Shown here: piece after piece, positions 1-6,758 of the stretch | How the letters are laid out: every line of letters begins with the position of its first letter | Position numbering within the stretch: the first letter of the stretch is position 1 | Assembly (NCBI GenBank): GCA_030592985.1 | Contig: JAUVIB010000098.1 | Span: 1 to 9,315, forward strand | Origin: Calditrichaceae bacterium | GTDB lineage: Bacteria > Calditrichota > Calditrichia > Calditrichales > Calditrichaceae | Length of the DNA stretch: 9,315 bases | Reading direction: 5' to 3' | Made by a program: the position numbers and the translations under genes | The notes under the pieces: generated by a model | Database searches by the model: none | Seen by the model: only the letters and a program-made list of their open reading frames with translations | Told to the model about the DNA's origin: nothing

Positions 1-443
1 GAAAAAAACTTAATCCAATTTACTACCCTTAGTGAAATCGGGTATGGTTCCCAAGCATCTGACCTGTCAAGCGGATTTTTTTCAATCCAATTACTAATTA
101 TTTTTAGACCGGTTTCTTTATTACAGCCTTCTAAATAATCAAAATAATGTAAATGGTAAATCCAAAGTTTAGGATAGTTTATGTTTATCCAATCAATAGA
201 TTCGAATATCAATGGTTTATTAAAAAGGGTTAGTTTATCATTATTATGATTGAATCGATAATGTTTCAATTCCGGATTTCTATATACAGGCAAAGGATGA
301 TTTATTCTCCCCTTCTTAAAAAAGTACCTATTCAGATAAAGCCGTATTCTGGCAATAACCTGAACAAATTTCAAATTATAAATTGTATATATGAATCTTA
401 AAATTTTGCTGGGATTAACAATACCAAAATATATATCTTCCAT
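1..443 (-). CDS. Heparinase II/III-family protein, N-terminal part (partial, runs off left edge)
   Basis: The first 147 codons of a gene continuing beyond base 1 are visible. The start ATG (443-441) shares one base with the TAA of the upstream gene (TAATG), which supports this start. Seen: LWIYHLHYFDYL at residues 93-104 and a block with AWEPYPISLRVVNW at 130-143, both hallmarks of the N-terminal alpha-helical domain of heparinase II/III-like proteins found in exopolysaccharide clusters. The first 45 residues carry the basic ...R-I-R...N-R-Y-F-F-K-K stretch common to that subgroup and show no signal peptide. Family knowledge: heparinase II/III proteins are uronate-polysaccharide lyases with an alpha/alpha toroid followed by a beta-sandwich; members in biosynthetic loci are mostly uncharacterised. 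The catalytic region lies outside the window, so activity cannot be judged. It was not listed among complete reading frames because it has no stop here. Confidence 0.85.
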   Translation of the reverse strand, partial: MEDIYFGIVNPSKILRFIYTIYNLKFVQVIARIRLYLNRYFFKKGRINHPLPVYRNPELKHYRFNHNNDKLTLFNKPLIFESIDWININYPKLWIYHLHYFDYLEGCNKETGLKIISNWIEKNPLDRSDAWEPYPISLRVVNWIKFF

Positions 444-1816
444 TAGTGTAAATTTACTCCTAAATACATACCAAGTGTATGAAAATCAACGTCGATATAT
501 CGAAATCTTTGAAGAGGATTGTTCATAATTATATTTGTTAATCCATAAGATAAAAGATCTATCAACTTATCGACATTATTTTTGTCTTCGTTGTTTAAAT
601 CTATATTCTCTTTAACCAACAACATTGATTGAAGTATATAGTTACCATAAGAACTATTCTTCGAATTGTATTTCGGGTTATCACGATGAAAATGATATAA
701 ACATCCATTTAGTTTATTTCCATTTGAAAATAATCTAGTGTTTATTTCTCCATTAATATCATTGTAATCAATAACATGGTTAATGCTATTATAAATTGCA
801 TCTTCTAACTTTTTCTGAAAATTACTATCAGTAGTATCAACAACGCTGTACAGCTCCACTAATCCCCTTAGTATCATTCCATGGTAATCTGATTTTGTAT
901 CGTGCCACTTATAATTGGGTCCTTTTGTCAATGGAATTGGTGAATGCCAACTACCATCTTCTTGCTGATATAAAAAACTCGATCTTGTAATCTCCATAGC
1001 AAATTCTAAATACTCGGCTCTTTTTGTTATTTTATACGCCCCAACCATTGCCCAGACAACATGCATCCGGTTATTTATATTATATTTCCCTTCAGTCAAC
1101 AAATCTTTGTAAGATAACATAAATTCACATGCTCTGTCTATACTTTCAAAAATCTGTTCACACAATTCTGAGTACTCATTATTATTTTGAAAAAAGATAT
1201 GTCCTTTAGACAATGCTCTTAATGCTATGCTCGATTCATATATATTGGACTTTAAGATCTCAATTGATTCAGAAGATGATTTTGATTTTCTTTTGTACCA
1301 CCACTGCCATCCACCATCAGAATATTGTTCGGCAATTAAATATTGCAAACCGGAACTTATTCTTGTAGAAAAATTAAATAATGAATCCTGAAATGCTGCA
1401 TTGTTACAAGCATATATATATCCCAAAATTCTTTTTCCGCTATCCCTAATTAACGGATGGCTGCTGTATATATTCTCATACCATTGATCATAATATTTCC
1501 AATTTGGTGTTGGTGATTCTCTATTATCGACAATGTTTGAAAAATAACCTCTGCCCCAACTGCCATTTGGCCATAGCTTTTCTTGAAAAATAACGGAATC
1601 AGACAATATTCTATCAATCCTCGGCACCTGATAAAGGTCTTCGGAAAATTCGTGTAAAATATTGAATGCAGTAAAGACAATTGAGTTTTGAATGGTTGTA
1701 TAAGAAATATTTTCTTCATCGATTTGATGAATGGATAATTGCGAAAAACATACCGGTGAGATTAATAAAAACCACAGAAATAGTATCCAATTGAAGTTGA
1801 ATTTAGTATCGATCAT
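443..1816 (-). CDS. Secreted protein of unknown function with QW-type motifs, probable alpha/alpha-toroid fold
   Basis: A 457-residue protein I cannot assign to a named family. Residues 1-25 look like a signal peptide: a short basic start, a hydrophobic core ILFLWFLLI, and a likely cut after C-F-S before Q26. The body is rich in helices and aromatics. Residues 156-170 (G-L-Q-Y-L-I-A-E-Q-Y-S-D-G-G-W) fit the QW motif of terpene-cyclase-like toroids, and there are related sites at PNGSW (83-87) and QQEDGSW (284-290). Other conspicuous motifs are NNRMHVVWAMVGAY (248-261) and KSDYHGMILRGLVELY (308-323). QW motifs and this layout suggest an alpha/alpha-toroid, a fold shared by polysaccharide lyases (for example PL10), uronyl C5-epimerase C-terminal domains and terpene cyclases. 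Export and the heparinase-like neighbour, overlapped at TAATG, favour a glycan-active or glycan-binding role (inference). The start lies one base after the stop of the propeller gene; no good Shine-Dalgarno is visible, so translation is probably coupled. Confidence 0.8.
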   Translation of the reverse strand: MIDTKFNFNWILFLWFLLISPVCFSQLSIHQIDEENISYTTIQNSIVFTAFNILHEFSEDLYQVPRIDRILSDSVIFQEKLWPNGSWGRGYFSNIVDNRESPTPNWKYYDQWYENIYSSHPLIRDSGKRILGYIYACNNAAFQDSLFNFSTRISSGLQYLIAEQYSDGGWQWWYKRKSKSSSESIEILKSNIYESSIALRALSKGHIFFQNNNEYSELCEQIFESIDRACEFMLSYKDLLTEGKYNINNRMHVVWAMVGAYKITKRAEYLEFAMEITRSSFLYQQEDGSWHSPIPLTKGPNYKWHDTKSDYHGMILRGLVELYSVVDTTDSNFQKKLEDAIYNSINHVIDYNDINGEINTRLFSNGNKLNGCLYHFHRDNPKYNSKNSSYGNYILQSMLLVKENIDLNNEDKNNVDKLIDLLSYGLTNIIMNNPLQRFRYIDVDFHTLGMYLGVNLH

Positions 1817-1817
1817 A

Positions 1818-4800
1818 TTATTTAAGGAGCATCATCTTTCCAAGTTTACTATAAGCTCCCAATACAATTTTATATATGTACAAACCACTTTGACAATTTT
1901 CAGGCGTCCACGTTATACTATATTGACCACGTTTTTTCCCGGAATCAATTATTTTATCAACCAGATTACCGTTGATATCAAAGATAGATATAATCGCCGA
2001 ACCTTCTTTTGGTACATAATAGTGGATAGTTGTTTCATTGTTAAATGGATTGGGATAATTAAATGTTTTTGGTGCAACAACACTAATAGTAAATGATTGT
2101 GTTGATGAAGCGCCATGAATATCAGTGACTTTAATCGACACATCAGCTTGAACTCCAATCTCATCCGGAGTCCATCCTTTAAGATACCAATTCCTCTTAT
2201 CAGTCCATGTCTTTCTAAGGCTCAACCATTCCGGAGCTTTTATTAGTTTTACCGTCGGGTATCCATATATATTATCCTTACTCTCATCTTCAATTTCAAT
2301 TATATATTTATAGGGATAATCCGGTAATAATTCAGTAGGCGGAGTTGAAACAATTATTGGGGGATTATTCTTATAATTTGTTGTATCACCATATGCAATC
2401 CCATCAATGATTGCGCCAATCATTCTTTTACCATAATCCAACCCGACTCCTCCATCATAACTATACGTTGTGAGACCAAATTGCTGATAAAATTTATAAT
2501 ATTCTTCGTACCGCTGATACCCATAATATAATTTGCTATTACCAAATATTTCAGAAATACCCTTTGATACAACGACACAATTATATTTGACTGTATCGCC
2601 CATATTCCATCCTAAATCAAAAACGAGTGTCCATATTCCGTTCAATTTTTCGAAAAGTTTTGTACTATCACATCTTTCATAACGATATTTGATATTATTA
2701 CTATTGATATAATTCACTTCAATTGTCGCTACCGAATCTATATTTTCAATAACCGTTTCCACTGAATAGGTTGTAAATAATGGTCCACCACTATAATCAT
2801 AATGTTTATAAAAATATTTATTACCGACCGACAAATCTTTTGCATCCATATTGAGGAATTGATTTGTTACCGGTGAAACCCGGCAGGTATTTCTTGCATC
2901 GGAACGATACTTTGGCCAGGAACTGTGTGCTAATTCTTTACTATCTGTTTGAATGGCAAATATTTTGCAATGAAAATATTCAGGACCCCGAACGCTTGTA
3001 GAAAAATACGCGACACCATTTGAATCCATTGCAACGGGAGAAACAATTTTATCATCAGTTTTAATACTCCATTTAATACTTCCATCCTCCCCCACTGCAA
3101 AAAATGTACTATCGTTCCCTAAATAAATTATACTACCTGATCCGATTGCCGGCCCATGGGTAATACTACAATCGAAATATTTTGCCCAATTGAATTTTCC
3201 TTCGCTATTAATGGAATATAAATAATGTCCTGAGCCAATATAAATATTACCGGAAGTATCAATTACCGCCGATGTACCTATCTCATCGTACGTAGTCACA
3301 GACCATTGTTTGCTTCCGTCAGGATTAATTGCAAATAGATCCTTCGATACACTCACATAAATTGTACCATACGGGCCGATTGAAAGTGCATTACTACTTC
3401 CCCCATCAAGATAATATGACCATTTCTCTATACAGTTTGGATCGAGGGCAATCAAATAATTACTACTTGTAAAGAAAATATCTCCATTGATATCTATTGC
3501 AGACGATGTTTGATATATCTCCGATGAAGATCGATATGTCAATCTTGTCGTCCCATCCTGATTGATTGCATAAAATATATTGCCGTTTCCAGCGTAAATT
3601 GTACCATCAGTGTTTACTGAAGGTTCTAATACATACCCATAACCAAAAAGATGTTGTGACCACCATTTTAGGACACGTTCTTCGGGATTCACTGCAACGA
3701 TTCTATGATCTTCACCATATACTACTGTACCATCAGGGCATATAACTGCACTTGATAGTGGCCCCTCATAACAACAACTTAATTTAAAAATTAATTCACC
3801 AAAAATATTTAAAGCATATAGTCCACATACTTCTGCCTCATACATAAAATATACAGAACCATCCTTATTTATTGCCGGGCAGGACTTAATAATTTCTTGA
3901 GAATCTGTCGCAAACATCCATTTTATTCTGTTCACATGCACCTTCACAACGGCAACTGAAGAACCATCTTGATAATCATCCACAGTTAAAGAAAACAGAT
4001 AATCAGAATAAATAGTATCCGGAATTGAAACATTGATTTTACTTGATATAGAATCTGAAAGTATGATTATGGCTTCCTCGGGTTTATCGATAATTCGCCA
4101 TTTATAATTTAACAAATCACCATCAGGATCTGACGACAAAGAACCATCTAAAGTAACCACACTTCCTAGATTACAAGAAATGTAATTTTGGGCAACTTTT
4201 GCCCGGGGACAATGTAAATTGTGATTATTACCCTGATTTTGATTATTTTTTCCAAATTTAGGCCATGCCGAATTAGCTAGCCCCGTACTCTCAGTATAGA
4301 TAGCATAGATTCTATCATAGGATTCAAAAATAATCGTACCATCGGAAGCGATTGCCGGATTTGAATGAATTGTATAGTTAGACTCAAAAATCCATTCTAA
4401 TGTACCATTGAGATTAATAGCCTGAAGAGCTGTACCGGATACGACATATATGGTCCCATCTGAACCAATTGCTGGTGAATACATATGCGAATCATTTACG
4501 TATAAATTCCATTTAATTGTTCCGTCAGATTGAACAGCATAGAGGTAATCATCATCAGTACTTATATAGATAATATTATCTAAACCTATTACCGGGGTGG
4601 TAAAAAAATGAGAATCTGAGTCATGGTTTGTCTTGATTTTCCATTTTACAGTACCATCAGGATTTATAGCACTAAGCTGATAATCCGAATTTGCTATATA
4701 GATAGTACCATCATTGTCAATAATAGGAGATGAATATGGTGAAGAAATAAAAAATTCCCTTATTTTAATTTCCCATTTTTTACTGCCATCTGGATTTATA

Positions 4801-5381
4801 GCATATAGCATACCTTCGTCATACGTAGTAGTGAAATAAATTGTGCCATCTAATCCAATAGCAGGTGAGGCAGATATTTTACTATTTGTCTGAAAAAACC
4901 ATTTGATTGTTCCATCATAATTTAATGCGTAAAGGATATTTCCTGATCCAATATAAATAGTACCATCTGAATCTACTGCCGGTCCAATGTAAATATAACC
5001 ATCTGTACCAAATTCCCACTTTTTAGATCCATCAGGATTAAACGCATATAAGGTTCTTCCATTTCCAATATAAGTAGTACAATCCGGGCCAATAACCGGA
5101 GTCTTGCCACCGTATATAAGGAAGGATTTACCTATTTCAGTTCCATCGGAATTAATTATATAAAAGTAAGGATACGCTTCGGCAATAATTGTACCGTCCG
5201 GAAATATTGCCGGAGAACAGTAGGCATCATATTGAGGAGAAAAATTTCGTTTTAATAATAATGACCATTTTACAGTTCCGGGAGTCTGCGCTAATAATGA
5301 TTGTAAAAGAATAATCGAAATAAACTGAACAAAAACAAAAATGTACTTTTTATTCAATTTTTTCCTTTCCTTGTTATTCAT
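1818..5381 (-). CDS. Large T9SS-secreted surface protein with two PQQ-like beta-propellers and a PKD-like domain
   Basis: A 1187-residue secreted protein. Domains in order: signal peptide 1-31 (basic start, hydrophobic core, L-L-A before Q32); first propeller about 36-384; PKD-like domain about 392-484 (VTLDGSLSSDPDGD at 409-422); second propeller about 486-835; an unrecognised beta-rich region about 838-1003; a cadherin/dystroglycan-like Ig domain about 1005-1103; T9SS type A sorting domain 1106-1187 starting with NYPNPFN. Each propeller has eight units of the pattern SPAI..DGTIY...LYAINPDGT.KW and closes with a WPK[FY] segment (373-376, 822-825). Known: the sorting domain directs outer-membrane passage by the type IX system and is then removed. 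PQQ-like repeats build beta-propellers; nothing shows that this one binds PQQ or is an enzyme, and binding or structural display is more likely. The start overlaps the lipoprotein stop by four bases (ATGA), indicating translational coupling and a shared job. Confidence 0.92.
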   Translation of the reverse strand: MNNKERKKLNKKYIFVFVQFISIILLQSLLAQTPGTVKWSLLLKRNFSPQYDAYCSPAIFPDGTIIAEAYPYFYIINSDGTEIGKSFLIYGGKTPVIGPDCTTYIGNGRTLYAFNPDGSKKWEFGTDGYIYIGPAVDSDGTIYIGSGNILYALNYDGTIKWFFQTNSKISASPAIGLDGTIYFTTTYDEGMLYAINPDGSKKWEIKIREFFISSPYSSPIIDNDGTIYIANSDYQLSAINPDGTVKWKIKTNHDSDSHFFTTPVIGLDNIIYISTDDDYLYAVQSDGTIKWNLYVNDSHMYSPAIGSDGTIYVVSGTALQAINLNGTLEWIFESNYTIHSNPAIASDGTIIFESYDRIYAIYTESTGLANSAWPKFGKNNQNQGNNHNLHCPRAKVAQNYISCNLGSVVTLDGSLSSDPDGDLLNYKWRIIDKPEEAIIILSDSISSKINVSIPDTIYSDYLFSLTVDDYQDGSSVAVVKVHVNRIKWMFATDSQEIIKSCPAINKDGSVYFMYEAEVCGLYALNIFGELIFKLSCCYEGPLSSAVICPDGTVVYGEDHRIVAVNPEERVLKWWSQHLFGYGYVLEPSVNTDGTIYAGNGNIFYAINQDGTTRLTYRSSSEIYQTSSAIDINGDIFFTSSNYLIALDPNCIEKWSYYLDGGSSNALSIGPYGTIYVSVSKDLFAINPDGSKQWSVTTYDEIGTSAVIDTSGNIYIGSGHYLYSINSEGKFNWAKYFDCSITHGPAIGSGSIIYLGNDSTFFAVGEDGSIKWSIKTDDKIVSPVAMDSNGVAYFSTSVRGPEYFHCKIFAIQTDSKELAHSSWPKYRSDARNTCRVSPVTNQFLNMDAKDLSVGNKYFYKHYDYSGGPLFTTYSVETVIENIDSVATIEVNYINSNNIKYRYERCDSTKLFEKLNGIWTLVFDLGWNMGDTVKYNCVVVSKGISEIFGNSKLYYGYQRYEEYYKFYQQFGLTTYSYDGGVGLDYGKRMIGAIIDGIAYGDTTNYKNNPPIIVSTPPTELLPDYPYKYIIEIEDESKDNIYGYPTVKLIKAPEWLSLRKTWTDKRNWYLKGWTPDEIGVQADVSIKVTDIHGASSTQSFTISVVAPKTFNYPNPFNNETTIHYYVPKEGSAIISIFDINGNLVDKIIDSGKKRGQYSITWTPENCQSGLYIYKIVLGAYSKLGKMMLLK
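1821..2066 (-). other. T9SS type A C-terminal sorting domain
   Basis: Residues 1106-1187. The motifs of this domain family appear in order: T-F-NYPNPFN (1106-1114), TTIHYYVP (1117-1124), ISIFDINGNLV (1131-1141), G-Q-Y-S-I-T-W (1152-1158), S-GLYIYKI (1165-1172) and a basic, hydrophobic end KMMLLK. Known role: recognition by the type IX secretion machinery and cleavage during anchoring at the cell surface. It is the best taxonomic marker in the window. Confidence 0.93.
2073..2363 (-). other. Cadherin/dystroglycan-like Ig domain before the sorting domain
   Basis: Residues 1007-1103. It opens with PPIIVSTPPTE, has a Y-x-Y-x-I-x-I-E-D-E strand (1023-1033), then P-E-W-L-S-L (1050-1055), and ends with VTDIHGASSTQSFTISV (1085-1101). 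This is the familiar layout of putative Ig (CADG/He_PIG-like) domains, with the 'W-L' core and the D-x-x-G-A-S-S-T-Q-S-F end. It is a probable stalk. Confidence 0.65.
2886..3887 (-). repeat. Second propeller: eight PQQ-like repeat units
   Basis: Residues 499-832 hold eight units beginning near residues 499, 543, 586, 625, 663, 702, 742 and 780. They are more diverged than those of the first propeller: units 1, 2 and 4 lose the NPDG turn (NIFG, NPEE, DPNC). The start IKWMF (486-490) and the end WPKYRSDARNT (822-832) mirror those of the first propeller, so the whole propeller-plus-tail segment looks like a duplicated module. Confidence 0.8.
3930..4202 (-). other. PKD-like domain between the two propellers
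   Basis: Residues 394-484. The signature is G-S-V-V-T-LDGS-x-S-SDPDGD-x-L-x-Y-x-W (406-428), followed by a late strand FSLTVDDYQDGSS (463-475). This is the usual pattern of PKD/REJ-type Ig-like domains, which act as spacers or binding modules in surface proteins. Here it sits as a linker between two rings. Confidence 0.75.
4254..5216 (-). repeat. First propeller: eight PQQ-like repeat units
   Basis: Residues 56-376 hold eight degenerate units of about 40 residues beginning near residues 56, 94, 133, 172, 217, 261, 301 and 340. The core is [ST]P[AV]I..DGT[IV]Y followed by LYA[IL]N.DG[ST].KW. The same units are visible in the DNA as recurring stretches such as ccatcaggattta on the plus strand. 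The KWS strand before unit 1 (38-40) and the last unit would close the ring. The region ends with WPKFGKNNQNQG (373-384), matching the segment that often follows such propellers in FCB secreted proteins. Confidence 0.85.
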
Positions 5382-6706
5382 TTCTTTTGAATCTTAATAG
5401 TAAGAATTGTTGGATTCCACCAATAAGCACCCGTTGCTATTAGATAAATTTTTTCAGTGGCAACCGCTGTAATTTCTAAATCTTCGGAGGGAAACTCTAT
5501 CATTCCTGCAATTTCATCATAAAAATACGTAAAGTTCACATTCTCCCGGTAAGCTGAAACTAACACTGATATTTGATCATCATAAGCACCTCCTTGAGAA
5601 GATGTTTGGAGAGAAAAAGTGTAATTAGTGTCGGCTACTGAATTGAAATATAAGAGTTTCATCTCTCCGGCACTGATAGAAACAGTTTGCTCGATGCCAA
5701 TTTCAATTACCGTTGCTTCATTTTTATCGAGAAGATCTACTTTTATTCCAAAGGTTCCTTCAATGTCCGATGTTCCACCAGTAGCAGTACCATAACCGGT
5801 GATTTTTAAAAATACATACCCGGTTGCATCCGCCATTATGATTTTTGGTGCTCCATTCATCTGAATCAAACGCCCTCCCGGGAAATACAAGGTTTCCTGG
5901 TCATTATGATAACAAGCAACTTCAATACTATTGGCTGTATAACCAAACAAGTCGCCATCATACCAAGCAATTTTATAAAATTCCCCTTTTTGGGCTTGAA
6001 AAAAGAACCATAATTCCTCATTTTTATTTAAGTATCCAATTTTAATTTCAGATAATGTTATTTCCGGATTATTTTCAAATTCGCCGGTCTTTACTTCAAT
6101 GATATTACTGCCGCCAATCTGTCCATATTCATTTAATACAAAAACTCGATAAAAGAATCTTGATGAATGGGACATAGAATCAACAAAGCTTGTATCTAAT
6201 GCAGTAGTTGCTACATGAATTAGCTCTCCCGTGGTTTCATCGAGACCGGATGTTGTATGTTTATAAATTTTATATTCCCTGAAATCACTAGCGGTCGATC
6301 TTGTCCAAACCAGATTTATCTTATTTACTGTCAATTCCTGATCTATTACAGCTTCCTCTAAATGAACCGGTTTTGGTAATAATAAAGCCTCTAATAATAG
6401 ATCCTTATTTACCTCTATGTTTTCATTACGTATAGAAAATTGTCCATTATCAGATTGCTGCTTTATGGATAATTCATGCGAACCTTTTGTCACATCCTTT
6501 ATTGTAAAACTGCCATCACTTGATGTTTTTGTAGTCCAGTTCAATGCATTGTCTATCTTGACAGTAGCATTCTCTACAGGTCCGGCGCTGTTTAGTACTT
6601 TACCTTCGACGGTAAAGAATTCCCCATCCGGATTAACACTGTTTTTTTCACAACCGAAAAATAATACAAGCAATAAAATCAAGGAGATACAAATATTTTT
6701 ACACAT
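5378..6706 (-). CDS. Multi-domain lipoprotein: carboxypeptidase-regulatory-like, FN3-like and two related beta domains
   Basis: A 442-residue lipoprotein. The hydrophobic segment LILLLVLFFGC ends at the lipobox Cys19, followed by Glu20. Residues about 31-109 form a carboxypeptidase-regulatory-like beta-sandwich (VEGKV, then ENATVKI, then TSSDGSFTIKDV). Residues about 112-207 look like fibronectin type III, including LVWTRSTASDFREYKIYKH at 132-150. The last part holds two similar beta domains, about 218-325 and 337-440. I do not recognise an enzyme. The role is probably as a surface or periplasmic scaffold or binding protein. The start is well supported by AAGGA nine bases upstream and by the signal peptide beginning at once. 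The gene ends in an ATGA overlap with the T9SS propeller gene, suggesting that the two products are made in step and may act as partners (inference). Confidence 0.85.
   Translation of the reverse strand: MCKNICISLILLLVLFFGCEKNSVNPDGEFFTVEGKVLNSAGPVENATVKIDNALNWTTKTSSDGSFTIKDVTKGSHELSIKQQSDNGQFSIRNENIEVNKDLLLEALLLPKPVHLEEAVIDQELTVNKINLVWTRSTASDFREYKIYKHTTSGLDETTGELIHVATTALDTSFVDSMSHSSRFFYRVFVLNEYGQIGGSNIIEVKTGEFENNPEITLSEIKIGYLNKNEELWFFFQAQKGEFYKIAWYDGDLFGYTANSIEVACYHNDQETLYFPGGRLIQMNGAPKIIMADATGYVFLKITGYGTATGGTSDIEGTFGIKVDLLDKNEATVIEIGIEQTVSISAGEMKLLYFNSVADTNYTFSLQTSSQGGAYDDQISVLVSAYRENVNFTYFYDEIAGMIEFPSEDLEITAVATEKIYLIATGAYWWNPTILTIKIQKK
5387..6055 (-). repeat. Tandem pair of related C-terminal beta domains in the lipoprotein
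   Basis: Residues 218-325 and 337-440 share an order of motifs. An early strand pair ELWFFFQAQKGEFYKIAW (231-248) matches MKLLYFNSVADTNYTFSL (349-366). A late strand YVFLKITGYGT (297-307) matches KIYLIATGAYW (419-429), each followed by a closing strand F-G-I-K-V or L-T-I-K-I. The layout resembles bacterial pre-peptidase (PPC-like) beta-sandwich domains, but the similarity is by eye only. Confidence 0.5.
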
Positions 6707-6715
6707 TTTGTTGTT

Positions 6716-6720
6716 TCCTT
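6716..6720 (-). promoter_or_regulatory. Ribosome binding site of the lipoprotein gene
   Basis: AAGGA on the minus strand, nine bases before the ATG at 6706. It is the best-spaced Shine-Dalgarno-like sequence in the window; the overlapping genes lack one this good. It supports independent initiation at this gene. Confidence 0.6.
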
Positions 6721-6729
6721 TCTATGGTA

Positions 6730-6758
6730 ATATTAACAGTACATGAAAAATAAATCAA
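6730..6758 (-). promoter_or_regulatory. Possible internal promoter before the lipoprotein gene
   Basis: On the minus strand TTGATT (6758-6753) and TAATAT (6735-6730) are separated by 17 bases, the standard sigma-70 spacing. The -35-like box overlaps the TGA stop of the glycosyltransferase gene. A start of transcription near 6723 would leave a leader of about 17 bases. Such matches are easily found by chance in AT-rich DNA, and FCB bacteria can use other promoter consensus sequences, so support is weak. The only real gap between genes is where such a site would be expected. Confidence 0.35.

Noticed and set aside
448..457. Perfect 10-bp palindrome GTAAATTTAC beside AGGAG, just before the heparinase-like start
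   Set aside because: It lies in the last codons of the toroid gene. A 10-bp AT-rich palindrome is expected by chance, and AGGAG is 13 bases from the ATG, too far for a good ribosome site.
1450..1719. Minus-strand open frame of 89 codons
   Set aside because: Out-of-frame shadow inside the toroid gene, whose own frame has a signal peptide and motifs across this stretch.
443..1816. Terpene cyclase or prenyltransferase
   Set aside because: The QW-type motifs invite this, but there is a signal peptide, no DXDD or DDXXD motif, and the neighbours concern glycans.
1731..2096. Plus-strand open frame of 121 codons
   Set aside because: Lies opposite the sorting domain and the start of the toroid gene, both well supported. 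No recognisable protein pattern; a shadow of low-stop AT-rich coding sequence.
1949..2164. Minus-strand open frame of 71 codons
   Set aside because: Out-of-frame shadow within the Ig-like and sorting domains of the propeller gene.
2886..5216. Recurring short DNA stretches that might suggest a CRISPR or other non-coding array
   Set aside because: The repeats are degenerate, in frame, spaced at about 40 codons and encode the DGT...NPDG...KW propeller pattern. They are protein repeats.
1818..5381. PQQ-dependent dehydrogenase enzyme
   Set aside because: The repeats are of the PQQ-like propeller type, but I see no quinoprotein dehydrogenase active-site pattern such as the adjacent-Cys disulfide and Asp in the expected context. 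The tail domains are those of a surface protein.
5845..6045. Plus-strand open frame of 66 codons
   Set aside because: Fully antisense to the lipoprotein gene, low-complexity composition, no motif.
6417..6746. Plus-strand open frame of 109 codons with hydrophobic stretches
   Set aside because: Antisense to the lipoprotein signal peptide and first domain; its hydrophobic parts are the complement of that coding sequence. No supporting start signal or context.
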